DNA of 64,000 nucleotides from Halobacteriales archaeon QS_1_69_70. Its GTDB lineage: Archaea > Halobacteriota > Halobacteria > Halobacteriales > Haloarculaceae. Each line of letters starts with the position of its first letter. Position 1 is the stretch's first letter. The translations under genes and the position numbers were made by a program. Of the stretch, positions 17,619 to 28,132 are shown piece by piece. Under the pieces are notes generated by a model. It was not told the origin of the DNA, searched no databases, and was given only the letters and a program-made list of their open reading frames with translations. Location: positions 1,980 to 65,979 of the forward strand of contig PXRI01000017.1 in assembly GCA_003021005.1 (NCBI GenBank), read 5' to 3'.

Positions 17619-18455
17619 ATGCGTGAATACGTCTTCGTGCTCGAATACGACTATGGCGTCCATCCGGTGCGAGATGTCTTCATCGACAACCCGGACGTCG
17701 TCGCCACGACGCTCGACATCTCGATCGCACAGGACACCGGATGGCGAATCGAACGCGTAACCGGTCCCGAACACGCGCTCGATGAACTCGAGTCAGTCTA
17801 CCTCGACGAGCACCGCAGCGGTAGTTCGTCTCCTTCTTCGAATCCCGCCTGCGATTCGACGCTTGAATACCACGAGACGCTCGACTACCAGGTCATAGAA
17901 CGCGAGCCGACCGCCCGGACGATCTATCGACACGAGAACGACATGCGCTACTGTTCTTCGTTGGGCTATCTCGCGCTCAAGAGCCTCGGCGATGGGCTCG
18001 TATTCGATGCAACCCAGCGCGGGCCGTACTACGAGTGGCGCGTCCTCGTGCCCACCGAGCGCAACGTCGACGCGTTCGGCCAAACCCTCCGGGAGGAACT
18101 GCCTGCGGGCGTCTCACTTACCATCCGGCGGATCGGGGAGTCCGAACGCTGGCTCGAGACCACACGTCCACGGTCCGAGACTGAACTCTCTTTCGAGCAA
18201 CGCGAGGCGATCGAGACGGCCCGGCGGATGGGCTACTACGACCATCCGCGCGAGGCGACGATGGCGGAGATCGCTGCTGAACTCGACCTCCCGAAGACGA
18301 CGCTCCGCTACCGGCTTCACCGGGCCGAAGCCTGGGCCACCGCGACTGCTCTCGACGACGGGGAACCCGATACGATTAGCTCTATCACCCCCGACGGCCC
18401 GGAAGGGCCTGGTGACCTCCCAGCACCGCCTGTACGCATGGATGAAGAACAGTAA
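17619..18455 (+). CDS. Bat-type HTH-10 transcriptional regulator
   Basis: 278 residues. The N-terminal sensor-like domain (about 1-185) starts REYVFVLEYDYGVHPVRDV. The HTH-10 domain lies at about 190-240: LSFEQREAIETARRMGYY, then PREATMAEIAAELDLPKTT and LRYRLHRAEAW. A Pro/Asp-rich tail follows. This is the DNA-binding module of the bacterio-opsin activator family; targets are unknown. It begins only about 35 nt after the tnpB element, whose right end now forms its upstream region. Confidence 0.88.
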   Translation: MREYVFVLEYDYGVHPVRDVFIDNPDVVATTLDISIAQDTGWRIERVTGPEHALDELESVYLDEHRSGSSSPSSNPACDSTLEYHETLDYQVIEREPTARTIYRHENDMRYCSSLGYLALKSLGDGLVFDATQRGPYYEWRVLVPTERNVDAFGQTLREELPAGVSLTIRRIGESERWLETTRPRSETELSFEQREAIETARRMGYYDHPREATMAEIAAELDLPKTTLRYRLHRAEAWATATALDDGEPDTISSITPDGPEGPGDLPAPPVRMDEEQ

Positions 18456-18759
18456 GAGTAACCCGCTCTCTTAGCGCTCGCTTCTGTTCGCCGCTCTCAC
18501 TCCGGCCGAGTTCGTATCACTGCGAACTCGAACCTATCCATCTCACCGATCTACTCTCTGGTATGCCAGCGCGATCGTATCCGTGGCACATCCGCCCGAG
18601 ATGGCGCTCACCGGACCGGCACCGACATCGCAGCGAACGACGCCCGCAGGTTCGCGGTACTACGCAGTCGGCGGTCCTCTCGACTGATGTACCGGATCGA
18701 TCCGATCATCACCGACGCACTGTTCGAAGCCTATCCATTGCGCTCGCAGGTGAGCGGCC
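18456..18759. other. Intergenic region without a clear gene
   Basis: GC-moderate sequence with short open frames in several phases but no start and codon pattern I trust. Phrases on the plus strand (for example around 18687-18750) may be a decayed reading frame. Confidence 0.4.
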
Positions 18760-19032
18760 ATGAACACGCTACTCGTGTCCGTGTCAACTCTTTCGACGAT
18801 CGAATCCATGGGGCTATACGTCCTGCTCTGTGTGCTCATCGTCGTTTGCTATCAGTATCCGGACATATCGCCCGGTGGACGAAGCAGTGCACTCGTTGAC
18901 TCGCTACCCGAGCCGAGTTCGCAGCAACACACCTGTGGATCGAACTGTATACAGTGTCCCGACTGCGGCGCCGAGAACGATTCCGCCTATCTGTACTGTG
19001 CCACCTGTGCGGGGAGAGTATGGAAGCGATAG
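18760..19032 (+). CDS. Small membrane protein with C-terminal zinc ribbon
   Basis: 90 residues: one hydrophobic segment (about 16-32, MGLYVLLCVLIVVCYQY), a polar linker, then CPDCGAENDSAYLYCATCAG, a CxxC...CxxC double-cysteine zinc ribbon. Its end overlaps the start of the EamA transporter by 13 nt in another frame, so the two are probably translated together. The role is unknown. It may be membrane-anchored with the ribbon in the cytosol. Confidence 0.6.
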   Translation: MNTLLVSVSTLSTIESMGLYVLLCVLIVVCYQYPDISPGGRSSALVDSLPEPSSQQHTCGSNCIQCPDCGAENDSAYLYCATCAGRVWKR

Positions 19033-19970
19033 CGGGCCGCCTTCGGCTGCCGGCGGACGAGACGACGATCGGTGGCCTGCTGGTCTTCGCAGCGGAAGCA
19101 GGCTTCGGCACCCTTGCGATCTTCGGCAAACTCGCCGCTACAGCCGGCCTCAGCACGTCGACGCTGCTGTTGTTTCGGTTCGTCGTCGCGACGATCACCG
19201 TCTGGGCAGTCTTCGGGTTCCGCGGGCGAGCGCAGTTGCTCTCCGGTCGGGCGCTATGGATCGCGCTCGCGATCGGGACGATGTACGGCGTGATGAACGG
19301 GTTGTTCTTCGAGGGCCTGGCCTATCTCCCGGCAGGACTGACGGCGATCGTGTTCTACACGTACCCGGTTCACGTGTTCGTCATCGCGACGGTCGCGCTG
19401 GACGAGCGGGTAACGCGGCTGAAGGTGCTCGCACTCGGCGTCGCAGTAGCGGGCGTGGGTCTCATCGCCGGCGCGAATCCGACGCGGGCGGATCCGTTCG
19501 GTATCGGCCTCGTACTGTTGGCTGCGGTCGCATACGCGATCTACACGACCGGCATTCGGGCGACCCTCTCGTCGGTCGATGCGGGCACGCTCACGGCCAC
19601 CGCGCTGATCGCAACGACGCTCAGCATACTCCCGTATGGCGTACTGGCTGGTGGCCTGTCGGTTCCAGTCGGTATCGAGCAGTGGTTGATCGTCTTCGGG
19701 ATCGGTCTGATCGGAACTGCCGCGCCGATCGTGTTGTTCTTTCGCGGACTCGATCGGATCGAGGCGAGCCACGCGAGCGTTATCGGGACGTCCGAACCGA
19801 TGGCGACGGTCGTTCTCGGCGTGGCGCTGCTCGGTGAGAAGATCACGCCGATACTTGTTATCGGTGGTGGCTTCGTGCTTTGCGGAGTCCTTCTCATCCA
19901 GCGAGAGAGCCGATCAACAGGGACGGTCGAAGAGAGCCAGAGCATAGCACGACGACACTGCTCGAGCTAA
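19020..19970 (+). CDS. EamA/DMT-superfamily transporter
   Basis: 316 residues with ten predicted membrane helices in two EamA repeats (about 15-140 and 155-295). The second repeat ends in the typical ASHASVIGTSEPMATVVLGV and LGEKITPILVIGG. These are drug/metabolite carriers whose substrate is not predictable. The start at ATG 19020 is preceded by GGGGAGAG; an upstream in-frame extension is possible but would translate the zinc ribbon gene out of frame. Confidence 0.88.
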   Translation: MEAIAGRLRLPADETTIGGLLVFAAEAGFGTLAIFGKLAATAGLSTSTLLLFRFVVATITVWAVFGFRGRAQLLSGRALWIALAIGTMYGVMNGLFFEGLAYLPAGLTAIVFYTYPVHVFVIATVALDERVTRLKVLALGVAVAGVGLIAGANPTRADPFGIGLVLLAAVAYAIYTTGIRATLSSVDAGTLTATALIATTLSILPYGVLAGGLSVPVGIEQWLIVFGIGLIGTAAPIVLFFRGLDRIEASHASVIGTSEPMATVVLGVALLGEKITPILVIGGGFVLCGVLLIQRESRSTGTVEESQSIARRHCSS

Positions 19971-20219
19971 ACTAATAGATAAACATGTACGTACTACACA
20001 AATGGAGAAAATTCGAGAAGGAACGGGCAAAATAGCCACTGATGATCAAGCCGGTATAGACGCACTCCAACCGTGTAACTCAGATAGTGGGATCCTGGGG
20101 ACTAGCTTATCCGTACCCCCGTCAGGAGTCCGGGTTCCGACCGGGTGTTGCCGTCTGACGCAACGACGACCATCACCCAAACCCCTTTTGGACCTCGGTC
20201 TCTTAGGCTCCCTACATCG

Positions 20220-21366
<1,147 letters not shown>

Positions 21367-21648
21367 CCGGCCGTCGGTCCGATTGGTCGGCTGCTCCGAC
21401 TCGCCACGGCCGTGGGTCCGATTCGCCGGCTCATCCGACTCACCGCCCGGTCGACTGGAACGGGCGGCGGCACCCACCACGTCGACACCCTGCGGTTCGT
21501 TGCACGATATGTGGACGTAAATGAATACCCGGACGTTCGTTGCGGAGTGTAGCGATCCGAATGAACTGTTTGAAGGGTCGTGAAACCAGTTAAGTCACCG
21601 AAACGGGGAGGGCGTTTAATGCGTGATGGCCGTCATCTACCGATCGGT

Positions 21649-22599
21649 ATGGCTCGACTCCAGCGACGACAGTTCATCAAGGTAGCAGGTGCAACGGGGA
21701 CGGCTGCGCTCGTCCCGACCGCCGCCGGGGCGCCGGTGGCGCCATCAGGCTGGCGGATCGCGGAGACGCCCGTCGAAGTCTCGCTGCACGACGTCGCACA
21801 CACGTCGACGAACGCCCACGCGGCGGGCGAGGCGGGCATCCTCATCGAGCGGACCCCCGCGGGGTGGCGGAAGGTCCTCGACGGCGGGCCGGGCGGCAAC
21901 GGCAACGATCTCTACGGCGTCGACACGACGGACGACGGCAAGCGGCTCTGGCTCGTCGGCGCCTCCGGAGCCATCGGCGAGTACGACGTCGTCACCGGGA
22001 ACCTCGTCGATCACTCGGCGCCCAACGACACCACGACGAACTTCAACGACGTAGCCGTCACCGGGCCGGCCGGCGACGCAAACGTCTACGTCGCCGACGA
22101 TTCCGGCGCCATCCACTACAGCTTCGACAACGGCGAGCAGGGCACCTGGGAGTACACGGCCCCGGGGAGCGGGTCCGCCTTCCCCGCCATCGAGTTCCAC
22201 GACAGCCGGTCCGGCCACGCCATCGACACGAACGGCAAGGTGTTCGTCACGGACGACGGCAGCACCTACGAACCGATCGGCATCGAGGACGTCGACATCA
22301 CGTTCTACGGGCTCGACAGCGACGCCGACTCCGACGTCACCGTCAGCGGCGGGAACGCGACGGTGTACACCTACGACGGCAGCCAGTGGACCCCCGAGAG
22401 CCTGGGCGACGCCGACCTGTTCGACGTGGAGACGGACGCCGATACCGGCTACACCGTCGGCGCCGGCGGCGTCGTCTTCGAGGCGACCGGCGGGGAGTGG
22501 CGGCGCAACCAGACGCCGACCGGCCAGAACCTCACGGCCGTCGCGACCGGCCCGACCGACATCGCCGTCGGGGCCGGCGGAACCGTCATCGAACGCTGA
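21649..22599 (+). CDS. Tat-exported beta-propeller-like protein (Ycf48/BNR-like)
   Basis: 316 residues. Tat motif RRQFIKVAG at 6-14, hydrophobic stretch and probable cleavage near AAGAP. The mature part has six or so repeats of the type LYGVDTTDDGKRLWLVGASG and FDVETDADTGYTVGAGG, the G-x-x-G-x-hydrophobic turns seen in Ycf48/BNR propellers. The protein is likely extracytoplasmic; the ligand is unknown. A GCGTTTAATG promoter-like element lies about 35 nt upstream of the ATG. It is convergent with the PitA-like gene. Confidence 0.8.
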   Translation: MARLQRRQFIKVAGATGTAALVPTAAGAPVAPSGWRIAETPVEVSLHDVAHTSTNAHAAGEAGILIERTPAGWRKVLDGGPGGNGNDLYGVDTTDDGKRLWLVGASGAIGEYDVVTGNLVDHSAPNDTTTNFNDVAVTGPAGDANVYVADDSGAIHYSFDNGEQGTWEYTAPGSGSAFPAIEFHDSRSGHAIDTNGKVFVTDDGSTYEPIGIEDVDITFYGLDSDADSDVTVSGGNATVYTYDGSQWTPESLGDADLFDVETDADTGYTVGAGGVVFEATGGEWRRNQTPTGQNLTAVATGPTDIAVGAGGTVIER

Positions 22600-22632
22600 A
22601 TCCCCGGGGGTCGGGTCCGGGAGTCGACCGCC

Positions 22633-25392
22633 TCAGGCCAGGAACACGTGCCGCGGCCGGTCGTCGAGTATCTCCCGGCCCCACTCGACGGTGTCGCGGA
22701 ACTCGTCCGAGCGGAAAAAGTCCATCGCGTCCGCCTTCGCCCGCCACTGGCTGGCGATGAACATGTCGTTTTCGTCCGCCACGTTCACCATGAGCCGGGT
22801 GTCGAGGTGGCCCTCCATCGCGGCGAGCGCCTCGCCGACCTCCTCGAAGGTCTCGACGAACGCCTCGCGGTGGGCCGGCTTCACGGAGTAGAACATTCCC
22901 ATCGTCCCGAACCCGCTTTCGGCCTCGCCGGCCCGCCCGACGACGCCGGGGAGCGCGGAGAGGTAGTCGGCGGCGTCGTCGGCGGACTCCGGGTCGTCCC
23001 AGATGGAGACGACTGCCGACCGTTCGCCCTCGGCCGCGTCGACGTAGACGGCGGAGGTGACGTGGTCGTCGTAGTACCGCTCGAGACGGTCGGTCATCGT
23101 CGACACCTCCCCCTCCAGGGCGTCGGGGTCGGCCTCCGAGTACAGTACGAGCGCGTGGACGTCCTCGCCGTGGGGCTTGCCGGCGTAGACGCCGAGTTCG
23201 GCCAGCTCCGCCCGGACGTCGCCCTCGTCCCCTCCGACGGTCGGGCTCCCGCTGGAGGCGGCCGTGGCGGAGTCGGCAGTCGCCTCGTCAGTGTCGTCGT
23301 CCGTGGGGGGGTCGGCAGTCGCCTCGTCGGGGTCCTCGTCTGTGGCGGGGTCGGCAGTCGCCTCGTCAGTGTCGTCGTCCGTGGTGGAGTCGGCAGTCAC
23401 CTCGTCCGTGTCCTCGTCTGTGGCGGAGTCGGCAGTCGCCTCGTCAGTGCCCTCGTCCGTGCCGAAGTCGGCGCCGACGCCGGGGCCGGAGCCGGGCAGG
23501 TCCGCAAGGTGGCCGGCGGCGGTGTCGGCGGCGTCCGCCGTCGCCCACAGCGAGATGACCGCGGTGTCGCCGGAGTCGGCCCGGACCGTGGTCAGCACGT
23601 GGGCGTCGGCGTCCTCGAAGCGCCCGCGGAGATCGTCGACGTCCTCGACGAGGTCCTCCGCCACCCGCTCGGACCGGAACAGGAGCGCGTAGTCGGCCGC
23701 CGGGTGGTCGTCGGGGTCGACCCCGAACCGGTGGACGAGCCGGCGGAACTCCCGCCGCTCGATGCCCTCGTGGGGGCTCTCGGCGGGCTGTGACGCCCCG
23801 GCACGGCCGGCCGGCCGCTCGTCGGTGTCAGGTCCGGCGTCGTGGTCGGTGACGTCGGCGCCGACGCCCCGAGTGACGCCGGGCAGGTCGGCGAGGAAGC
23901 CGGAGGCGGTGTCGGCGGCCCGCTCGTTCGCCCACAGCGAGCCGACGACCGTCGTCGAGTCGTCGGACCGGACGACCGTCTCGACGTGGGTGTCGTAGTG
24001 GTCGAAGTTCGCCCGCAGCCCCTCGACCTCCTCGGCGACCGCCCGGGCGTCGGCCTCGGACTCGAATAGCAACCCGTAGCCGGCCGCGTCGGCGGCGGCG
24101 TCGACGCCGTAGGTGCTGGCCCACCGGGCGAAGCGCTCGGCGTCGACCTCCTCGTGGGCCGGCTCCGCGTCGGGCCGTCCGCCGCCGTCGCGGCCGTCGC
24201 CATCGCCGCTCTCATCGGCGGCCGCGTCATTCCGGTCGGCCGCGCCCTGGGGCTCCGTGGCCGCTCCGCTGCCGGTGGCGTCGGCCGCTGTACGGGAATC
24301 GCCGGCGCCTGCACCCGGGGCGGTGGCCGTCCCGTGCTCCCGCTCGGCGGCCCCGCCGCTGCCGGTGGCCACGCCGTCGTCCGTTTCGGCGGTCGTGGCT
24401 GCGTCGTCGGTCGTCCCAGCGTCGTCGTGCGTCCCGGCGGCCGCCGGGCCGTCGGCGGTCGGCTCCGGGTGGGTGTCCGTCCCGGCGTTGGTGGCTGCGT
24501 CGGCGGCCGACGGGTCGTCGGCGGCCGGGCCCTCCTCGGCCGTCTCCGGCGTGGCGGCCGCCGCGCTCGCGGCCGCGTCGGACGCCTCGGCGGGGCCCGA
24601 CCCGTCGGTCGGGACAGCTTCGCCGGCGAGCAGGGCACCGAGGTCCGCCGGCGGGAACCGCCTGCCGACGTGGAAGCTGCCGAACTCGGCGTACCGGGAC
24701 GAGGAGGGGTCGAACCGCATCTCGTAGAGCAGTCGCTTGATGTCCGTGGGGTCGTCGGCGAACAGCGTCACGCCCCACTCGTGGTCGTCAAGCCCGATGC
24801 TGCCGGTGATGATTTGTCGCACGCGGCCGGCGTACTCCCGGCCCACCTCGCCGTGGGTCTCCATGTGGGCGGCCCGCTCCTCGAACGGGAGGTCGTACCA
24901 GTTGTCCGTCTCGCCGCGGCGCTTGTTCATCGGGTAGAAGCAGACGTGGTCGGTGTCGGGAATCTCGGGGTGGATGCGTTGCTGCATGTAGGTGCGCGTC
25001 CCCCGGTCGTCGACGTCCTCGATGCCCTCGGAGAGCTCCTCGTGCATGTAGCCCGACACTTCCGTGACCGAGACGAACGAGTCGGCGCGTTCGGTGAAGC
25101 CGGCCAGCGCGGTCGCCTCGAACCGCCGCTGGGCGCGGTCGAGGTGTGCGAGCGCCGGCCGGAGGTGGAGGATGAGGAGGTCGGCGTCGTGGCCGACCAC
25201 GGAGAAAATGGCCGAGGCGCCCTCCTCGGCGTCCTCCAGGCTCTCGTGGGCCTGCAGATACTGTACACCTTCCCCGACGGCGCGCTCCCGCTCCTGCGCG
25301 GGCGCGCCGCGCCACCCGTCCCAGTCGATGCGCCGGAAGTCGTGGAGGGCGTACCAGCCCTCCTCCGTGCCCGGCGGTCTGCGTCGCTCCAT
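22633..25392 (-). CDS. Expanded PitA-like protein: chlorite-dismutase fold plus ABM domain
   Basis: 919 residues. Residues 1 to about 260 form the chlorite dismutase/coproheme decarboxylase-like domain (VCFYPMNKRRGETDNWYDLP and GSIGLDDHEWGVTLF), which in haloarchaeal PitA proteins binds heme. The end (about 830-919, MGMFYSVKPAHREAFVETFE) is an antibiotic-biosynthesis monooxygenase (ABM) domain. Between them are an acidic Ala/Asp/Thr linker and three repeats of an unnamed alpha/beta unit (about 414-515, 542-641, 723-824), each with a xVVxSLWA-type strand and an ADxLADLPGxxxGxGA-type end. Known PitA proteins are roughly half this length. ATG 25392 gives the conserved family start. Confidence 0.85.
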   Translation of the reverse strand: MERRRPPGTEEGWYALHDFRRIDWDGWRGAPAQERERAVGEGVQYLQAHESLEDAEEGASAIFSVVGHDADLLILHLRPALAHLDRAQRRFEATALAGFTERADSFVSVTEVSGYMHEELSEGIEDVDDRGTRTYMQQRIHPEIPDTDHVCFYPMNKRRGETDNWYDLPFEERAAHMETHGEVGREYAGRVRQIITGSIGLDDHEWGVTLFADDPTDIKRLLYEMRFDPSSSRYAEFGSFHVGRRFPPADLGALLAGEAVPTDGSGPAEASDAAASAAAATPETAEEGPAADDPSAADAATNAGTDTHPEPTADGPAAAGTHDDAGTTDDAATTAETDDGVATGSGGAAEREHGTATAPGAGAGDSRTAADATGSGAATEPQGAADRNDAAADESGDGDGRDGGGRPDAEPAHEEVDAERFARWASTYGVDAAADAAGYGLLFESEADARAVAEEVEGLRANFDHYDTHVETVVRSDDSTTVVGSLWANERAADTASGFLADLPGVTRGVGADVTDHDAGPDTDERPAGRAGASQPAESPHEGIERREFRRLVHRFGVDPDDHPAADYALLFRSERVAEDLVEDVDDLRGRFEDADAHVLTTVRADSGDTAVISLWATADAADTAAGHLADLPGSGPGVGADFGTDEGTDEATADSATDEDTDEVTADSTTDDDTDEATADPATDEDPDEATADPPTDDDTDEATADSATAASSGSPTVGGDEGDVRAELAELGVYAGKPHGEDVHALVLYSEADPDALEGEVSTMTDRLERYYDDHVTSAVYVDAAEGERSAVVSIWDDPESADDAADYLSALPGVVGRAGEAESGFGTMGMFYSVKPAHREAFVETFEEVGEALAAMEGHLDTRLMVNVADENDMFIASQWRAKADAMDFFRSDEFRDTVEWGREILDDRPRHVFLA
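23262..23466 (-). repeat. 39-nt (13-residue) tandem repeat inside the PitA-like gene
   Basis: Five imperfect copies of TDEATADSATDED-type units encode an unstructured acidic linker between the second and third alpha/beta repeats. The unit length of 39 nt keeps the frame, so copy number can vary without breaking the protein. Confidence 0.8.
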
Positions 25393-25709
25393 ACGCCGGC
25401 TTCGAGCCGGCAGGTTATGGTGTTTGTGCGTCGGACGCACGTCGTGGCCGCCTGGCCCGCCGGACCGCCAGCCACGACAGTCCAACGTCTGAACGCGGAC
25501 GGTCCAGCGGTCAAACCGGTTCCGACCACGCCTCGGCCGTTACCGACGTGAATCCATCGATAAAAGTTCTGGAGGCCGCTGAAACCGTCGTTAAACGTCG
25601 GGTGGGTGGCAGCAAAACGACGAGAACGGCGTGAACGGCGCGAATTCATCGCAAGCCTCGTGCGTTTATATGGGGGTGGGGGTCCATGCCCGGTGTACGG
25701 AGCGCCCCG

Positions 25710-25949
25710 ATGTCGACCGCGAATCCCAGCCCACCAACGTTCGGACTCTCCCGCCTGGTCCAGCGAGCAACCGGCCTCGTCGTCGACGGCGTCCGGGCCG
25801 TCGCGTTCTGGACCGCGGCCCTCCTGCCGTTGGCCCTGATCGCGGGCCTGTTCGCCGGCGTCTTAGAGCAGCACCTCGGCACCGTCGGCGCCGCGCTGCT
25901 CGTCAACGTCGTCGCCGCCGTCGTCGGCCACGGTCACTCCCCGAACTGA
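25710..25949 (+). CDS. Small membrane protein
   Basis: 79 residues. A polar N-terminus is followed by one or two hydrophobic segments (about 30-53 and 57-74). A TTTATATG box at about 25665-25673 predicts transcription from about 25695, so ATG 25710 is preferred to an in-frame ATG at 25686 that would lie outside the transcript. No family is recognised. The 260 nt after it hold nothing I can identify. Confidence 0.6.
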   Translation: MSTANPSPPTFGLSRLVQRATGLVVDGVRAVAFWTAALLPLALIAGLFAGVLEQHLGTVGAALLVNVVAAVVGHGHSPN

Positions 25950-26211
25950 CGGCCAGACGCCCGACCGACCGAGGCCCGCCGCAGGGCGCGCCTCGAACCG
26001 CAGCCCCACAGCCCCACCCGCTCCCGCAGGTCCGCCGACGCGGGGCGCTCCACATTCCAAACCCGAGCCGACGAGCGACGGCCGGCGACCGGTCGACGTT
26101 CCGTGGCCACCGGGCGGCGACGGCCGGCGGTCGAGGGAGGTCCCGTTGCAGGGTGACGGCAGGGCTGTCGCGGTCCTCGGGAGCCGTCCCCGGCGGCCGC
26201 GTTCGAGGCGG

Positions 26212-27984
26212 TCAGTTCAGAAGCTGTGGGAGGAACAACAGCCCGAGGAGGCTGAGGATCATCGACGCGCTGATCGCGCCCGTCAGGGCCGTCGCCACCG
26301 CCGGGCTCGGGTCGCCCGGCAGGCGGGCCAGGAGTGCCTCGACGGCCGACCGGAGGATGTGGCCGCCGTCGAGTGGGTACGACGGGATGCAGTTGAACAG
26401 CCCGAGGTTGACGTTGACCCACCCGGTCCAGAACAGCACGTTCGCGAGCCCGAAAACGGCGCCGGCCCCGAGCGGGCCGGAGACGGCGTAGAAGTCGGTG
26501 ACGAACCCGTTGAACCCGGCGAAGTTGTAGTCCAGTCCGGGGAGGGCGACGTTGGCGAACGGCATCGTGAGGAGGATCACCATCCGGAAGACGAACGTCG
26601 AGATGGGGTCCTCGCCGAACCCGGTGCCGCCCAGGAAGGCGTGGTACTGGTCGGCCGGATAGGTGTCGATGCCGAAGTCGTCCAGGAGTACGCCGCTCGT
26701 GCCCTCCTGGAGCCCGGCGACGCCGAGGAACCCGCCCTCGGTCCGCGGGTTCTCAACGAGGGTGACCTCGTAGACGTGGCGGTCCCCGCGCCAGGGCTCG
26801 GTGCCGGTGCCGTGGTAGGCGACCACCTCGACGGTGTCGTTCGCGGACCGGTTCGCCAGGACGGCGGCGAGCGCCTCCGGGGTCGGGGTCGGCTCGCCGT
26901 CGACGCTGGCGACCAGCATCGGCGTGTCGGGGGCGCCGGCGCGCGCGAGGGGGTCGTCCCGCGGCACGCTGCTCACGAAGACGCCGACGGGGAACCGGAC
27001 GGTGCCCTCGTCGGTCCCCAGCGCGACCACCTCCCGGCCGTCGACGGCGGCCTCGAATCCGGACTCGGTGTGGACCGCCTCGCCGTCGACGGTCCGGACC
27101 GCCGTGCCGGTGTCGAGCGGGGCGTCGACGACGGCGCGGGTCACGATCAGTCGGCGCTCGACGGTGACGTCGTCGCCCTCGGCCCGGCCGACGGTGACTT
27201 CGCGGTCGGCGCCGGCCAGCGCGGCCTCGAAGGCCGACTCGTTGGCGACGGGCTGGCCGTTCACCGACGTGATGACGTCCCCGCGCTGTAGGCCCGCCTC
27301 CTCGGCCGGCGACCCGGGGAGGGCGCCACCGACCGGGACGCCGGCGATGACAGTGACCAGGCCGCCGACGACTACGAACAGCAGGCCGAACGCCACCAGG
27401 GTGACGAGGAAGTTGTTCGTGACGCCGGCAGCGAACATCCTGGTCTTGCCGCCGCGGTCGGCCCGCTCCCGGCTCGGCTCGTCCGGCTGGACGAACGCGC
27501 CGAGCGGGACGAACGCCAACAGCGCGACGCCCATCGACTCGATCTCGATGTCCTCGACGCGGCAGAGGAGGCCGTGGCCGCCCTCGTGGACGACCAGCCC
27601 GACGAGCAGGCCGAAAAGGATGTCGACGGCGGCGGCCCACGGGAGAAACCGGTTGACGCCGGGGATGACCAGCGCGTCCTGAGGCCGGGTGATGCCGCCG
27701 ACGGCGCCGGGGTCCGACAGCGCGCTCACCGCTGACAGGAGGACGCCGAAGAACGAGCCGACCATGATGACGACGGCGAGTCCGACGCCGAAGTTCCCCC
27801 ACGCGCGCCAGAACCGCCGCGGGGCGGCCAGCCGGTCGAGCAGCGCCTTGCCGCGCTCGGTGTGGACGGTGAGGAGGGGGCCGGCGACCCGGAGCGAGGC
27901 GGGCAGGAGGCCGCGGGCGGACAGCGCCATCGCGACCGCGGTGTACAGGGTGATCCCGGCGAGGATCCACCACAGTGGTCTCAT
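26212..27984 (-). CDS. Site-2 protease family membrane metallopeptidase with PDZ domain
   Basis: 590 residues. The zinc motif HEGGHG follows membrane segments at the N-terminus, and PLDGGH (with NCIPSYPLDGGHILRS) near residue 550 supplies the third ligand, as in M50 intramembrane proteases. A PDZ domain lies between (VGGALPGSPAEEAGLQRGDVITSVNG begins near residue 215), and a second PDZ-like stretch is at about 300-345. It cleaves substrates within the membrane, typically releasing regulators. The start at ATG 27984 gives the usual MRPLWWILAG. It shares no operon with lysS, which starts beyond a 150-nt gap. Confidence 0.9.
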   Translation of the reverse strand: MRPLWWILAGITLYTAVAMALSARGLLPASLRVAGPLLTVHTERGKALLDRLAAPRRFWRAWGNFGVGLAVVIMVGSFFGVLLSAVSALSDPGAVGGITRPQDALVIPGVNRFLPWAAAVDILFGLLVGLVVHEGGHGLLCRVEDIEIESMGVALLAFVPLGAFVQPDEPSRERADRGGKTRMFAAGVTNNFLVTLVAFGLLFVVVGGLVTVIAGVPVGGALPGSPAEEAGLQRGDVITSVNGQPVANESAFEAALAGADREVTVGRAEGDDVTVERRLIVTRAVVDAPLDTGTAVRTVDGEAVHTESGFEAAVDGREVVALGTDEGTVRFPVGVFVSSVPRDDPLARAGAPDTPMLVASVDGEPTPTPEALAAVLANRSANDTVEVVAYHGTGTEPWRGDRHVYEVTLVENPRTEGGFLGVAGLQEGTSGVLLDDFGIDTYPADQYHAFLGGTGFGEDPISTFVFRMVILLTMPFANVALPGLDYNFAGFNGFVTDFYAVSGPLGAGAVFGLANVLFWTGWVNVNLGLFNCIPSYPLDGGHILRSAVEALLARLPGDPSPAVATALTGAISASMILSLLGLLFLPQLLN

Positions 27985-28132
27985 TGGCCCCCGTAGGGGC
28001 GGGGGCGTTCAAAAGTCGTTCCGTCCCGGGCTCTCGTGCTTCCGGACGTACCTACGGGAATCGCAGTCCCGTCTCCGGTCACGGCCGCGGATATCCGGAC
28101 CGGTACCGTTCGGGAACTGACGCCCGGCAGTA

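Noticed and set aside
23262-23466. CRISPR-like spacing in regular repeats
   Set aside because: The repeats are contiguous 39-nt coding units without spacers; no CRISPR array or cas1/cas2 is seen anywhere in the window.
22648-23793. Plus-strand open frame inside the PitA-like gene
   Set aside because: Its Val/Gly repeats are the antisense of the acidic 13-residue repeats of the real protein.
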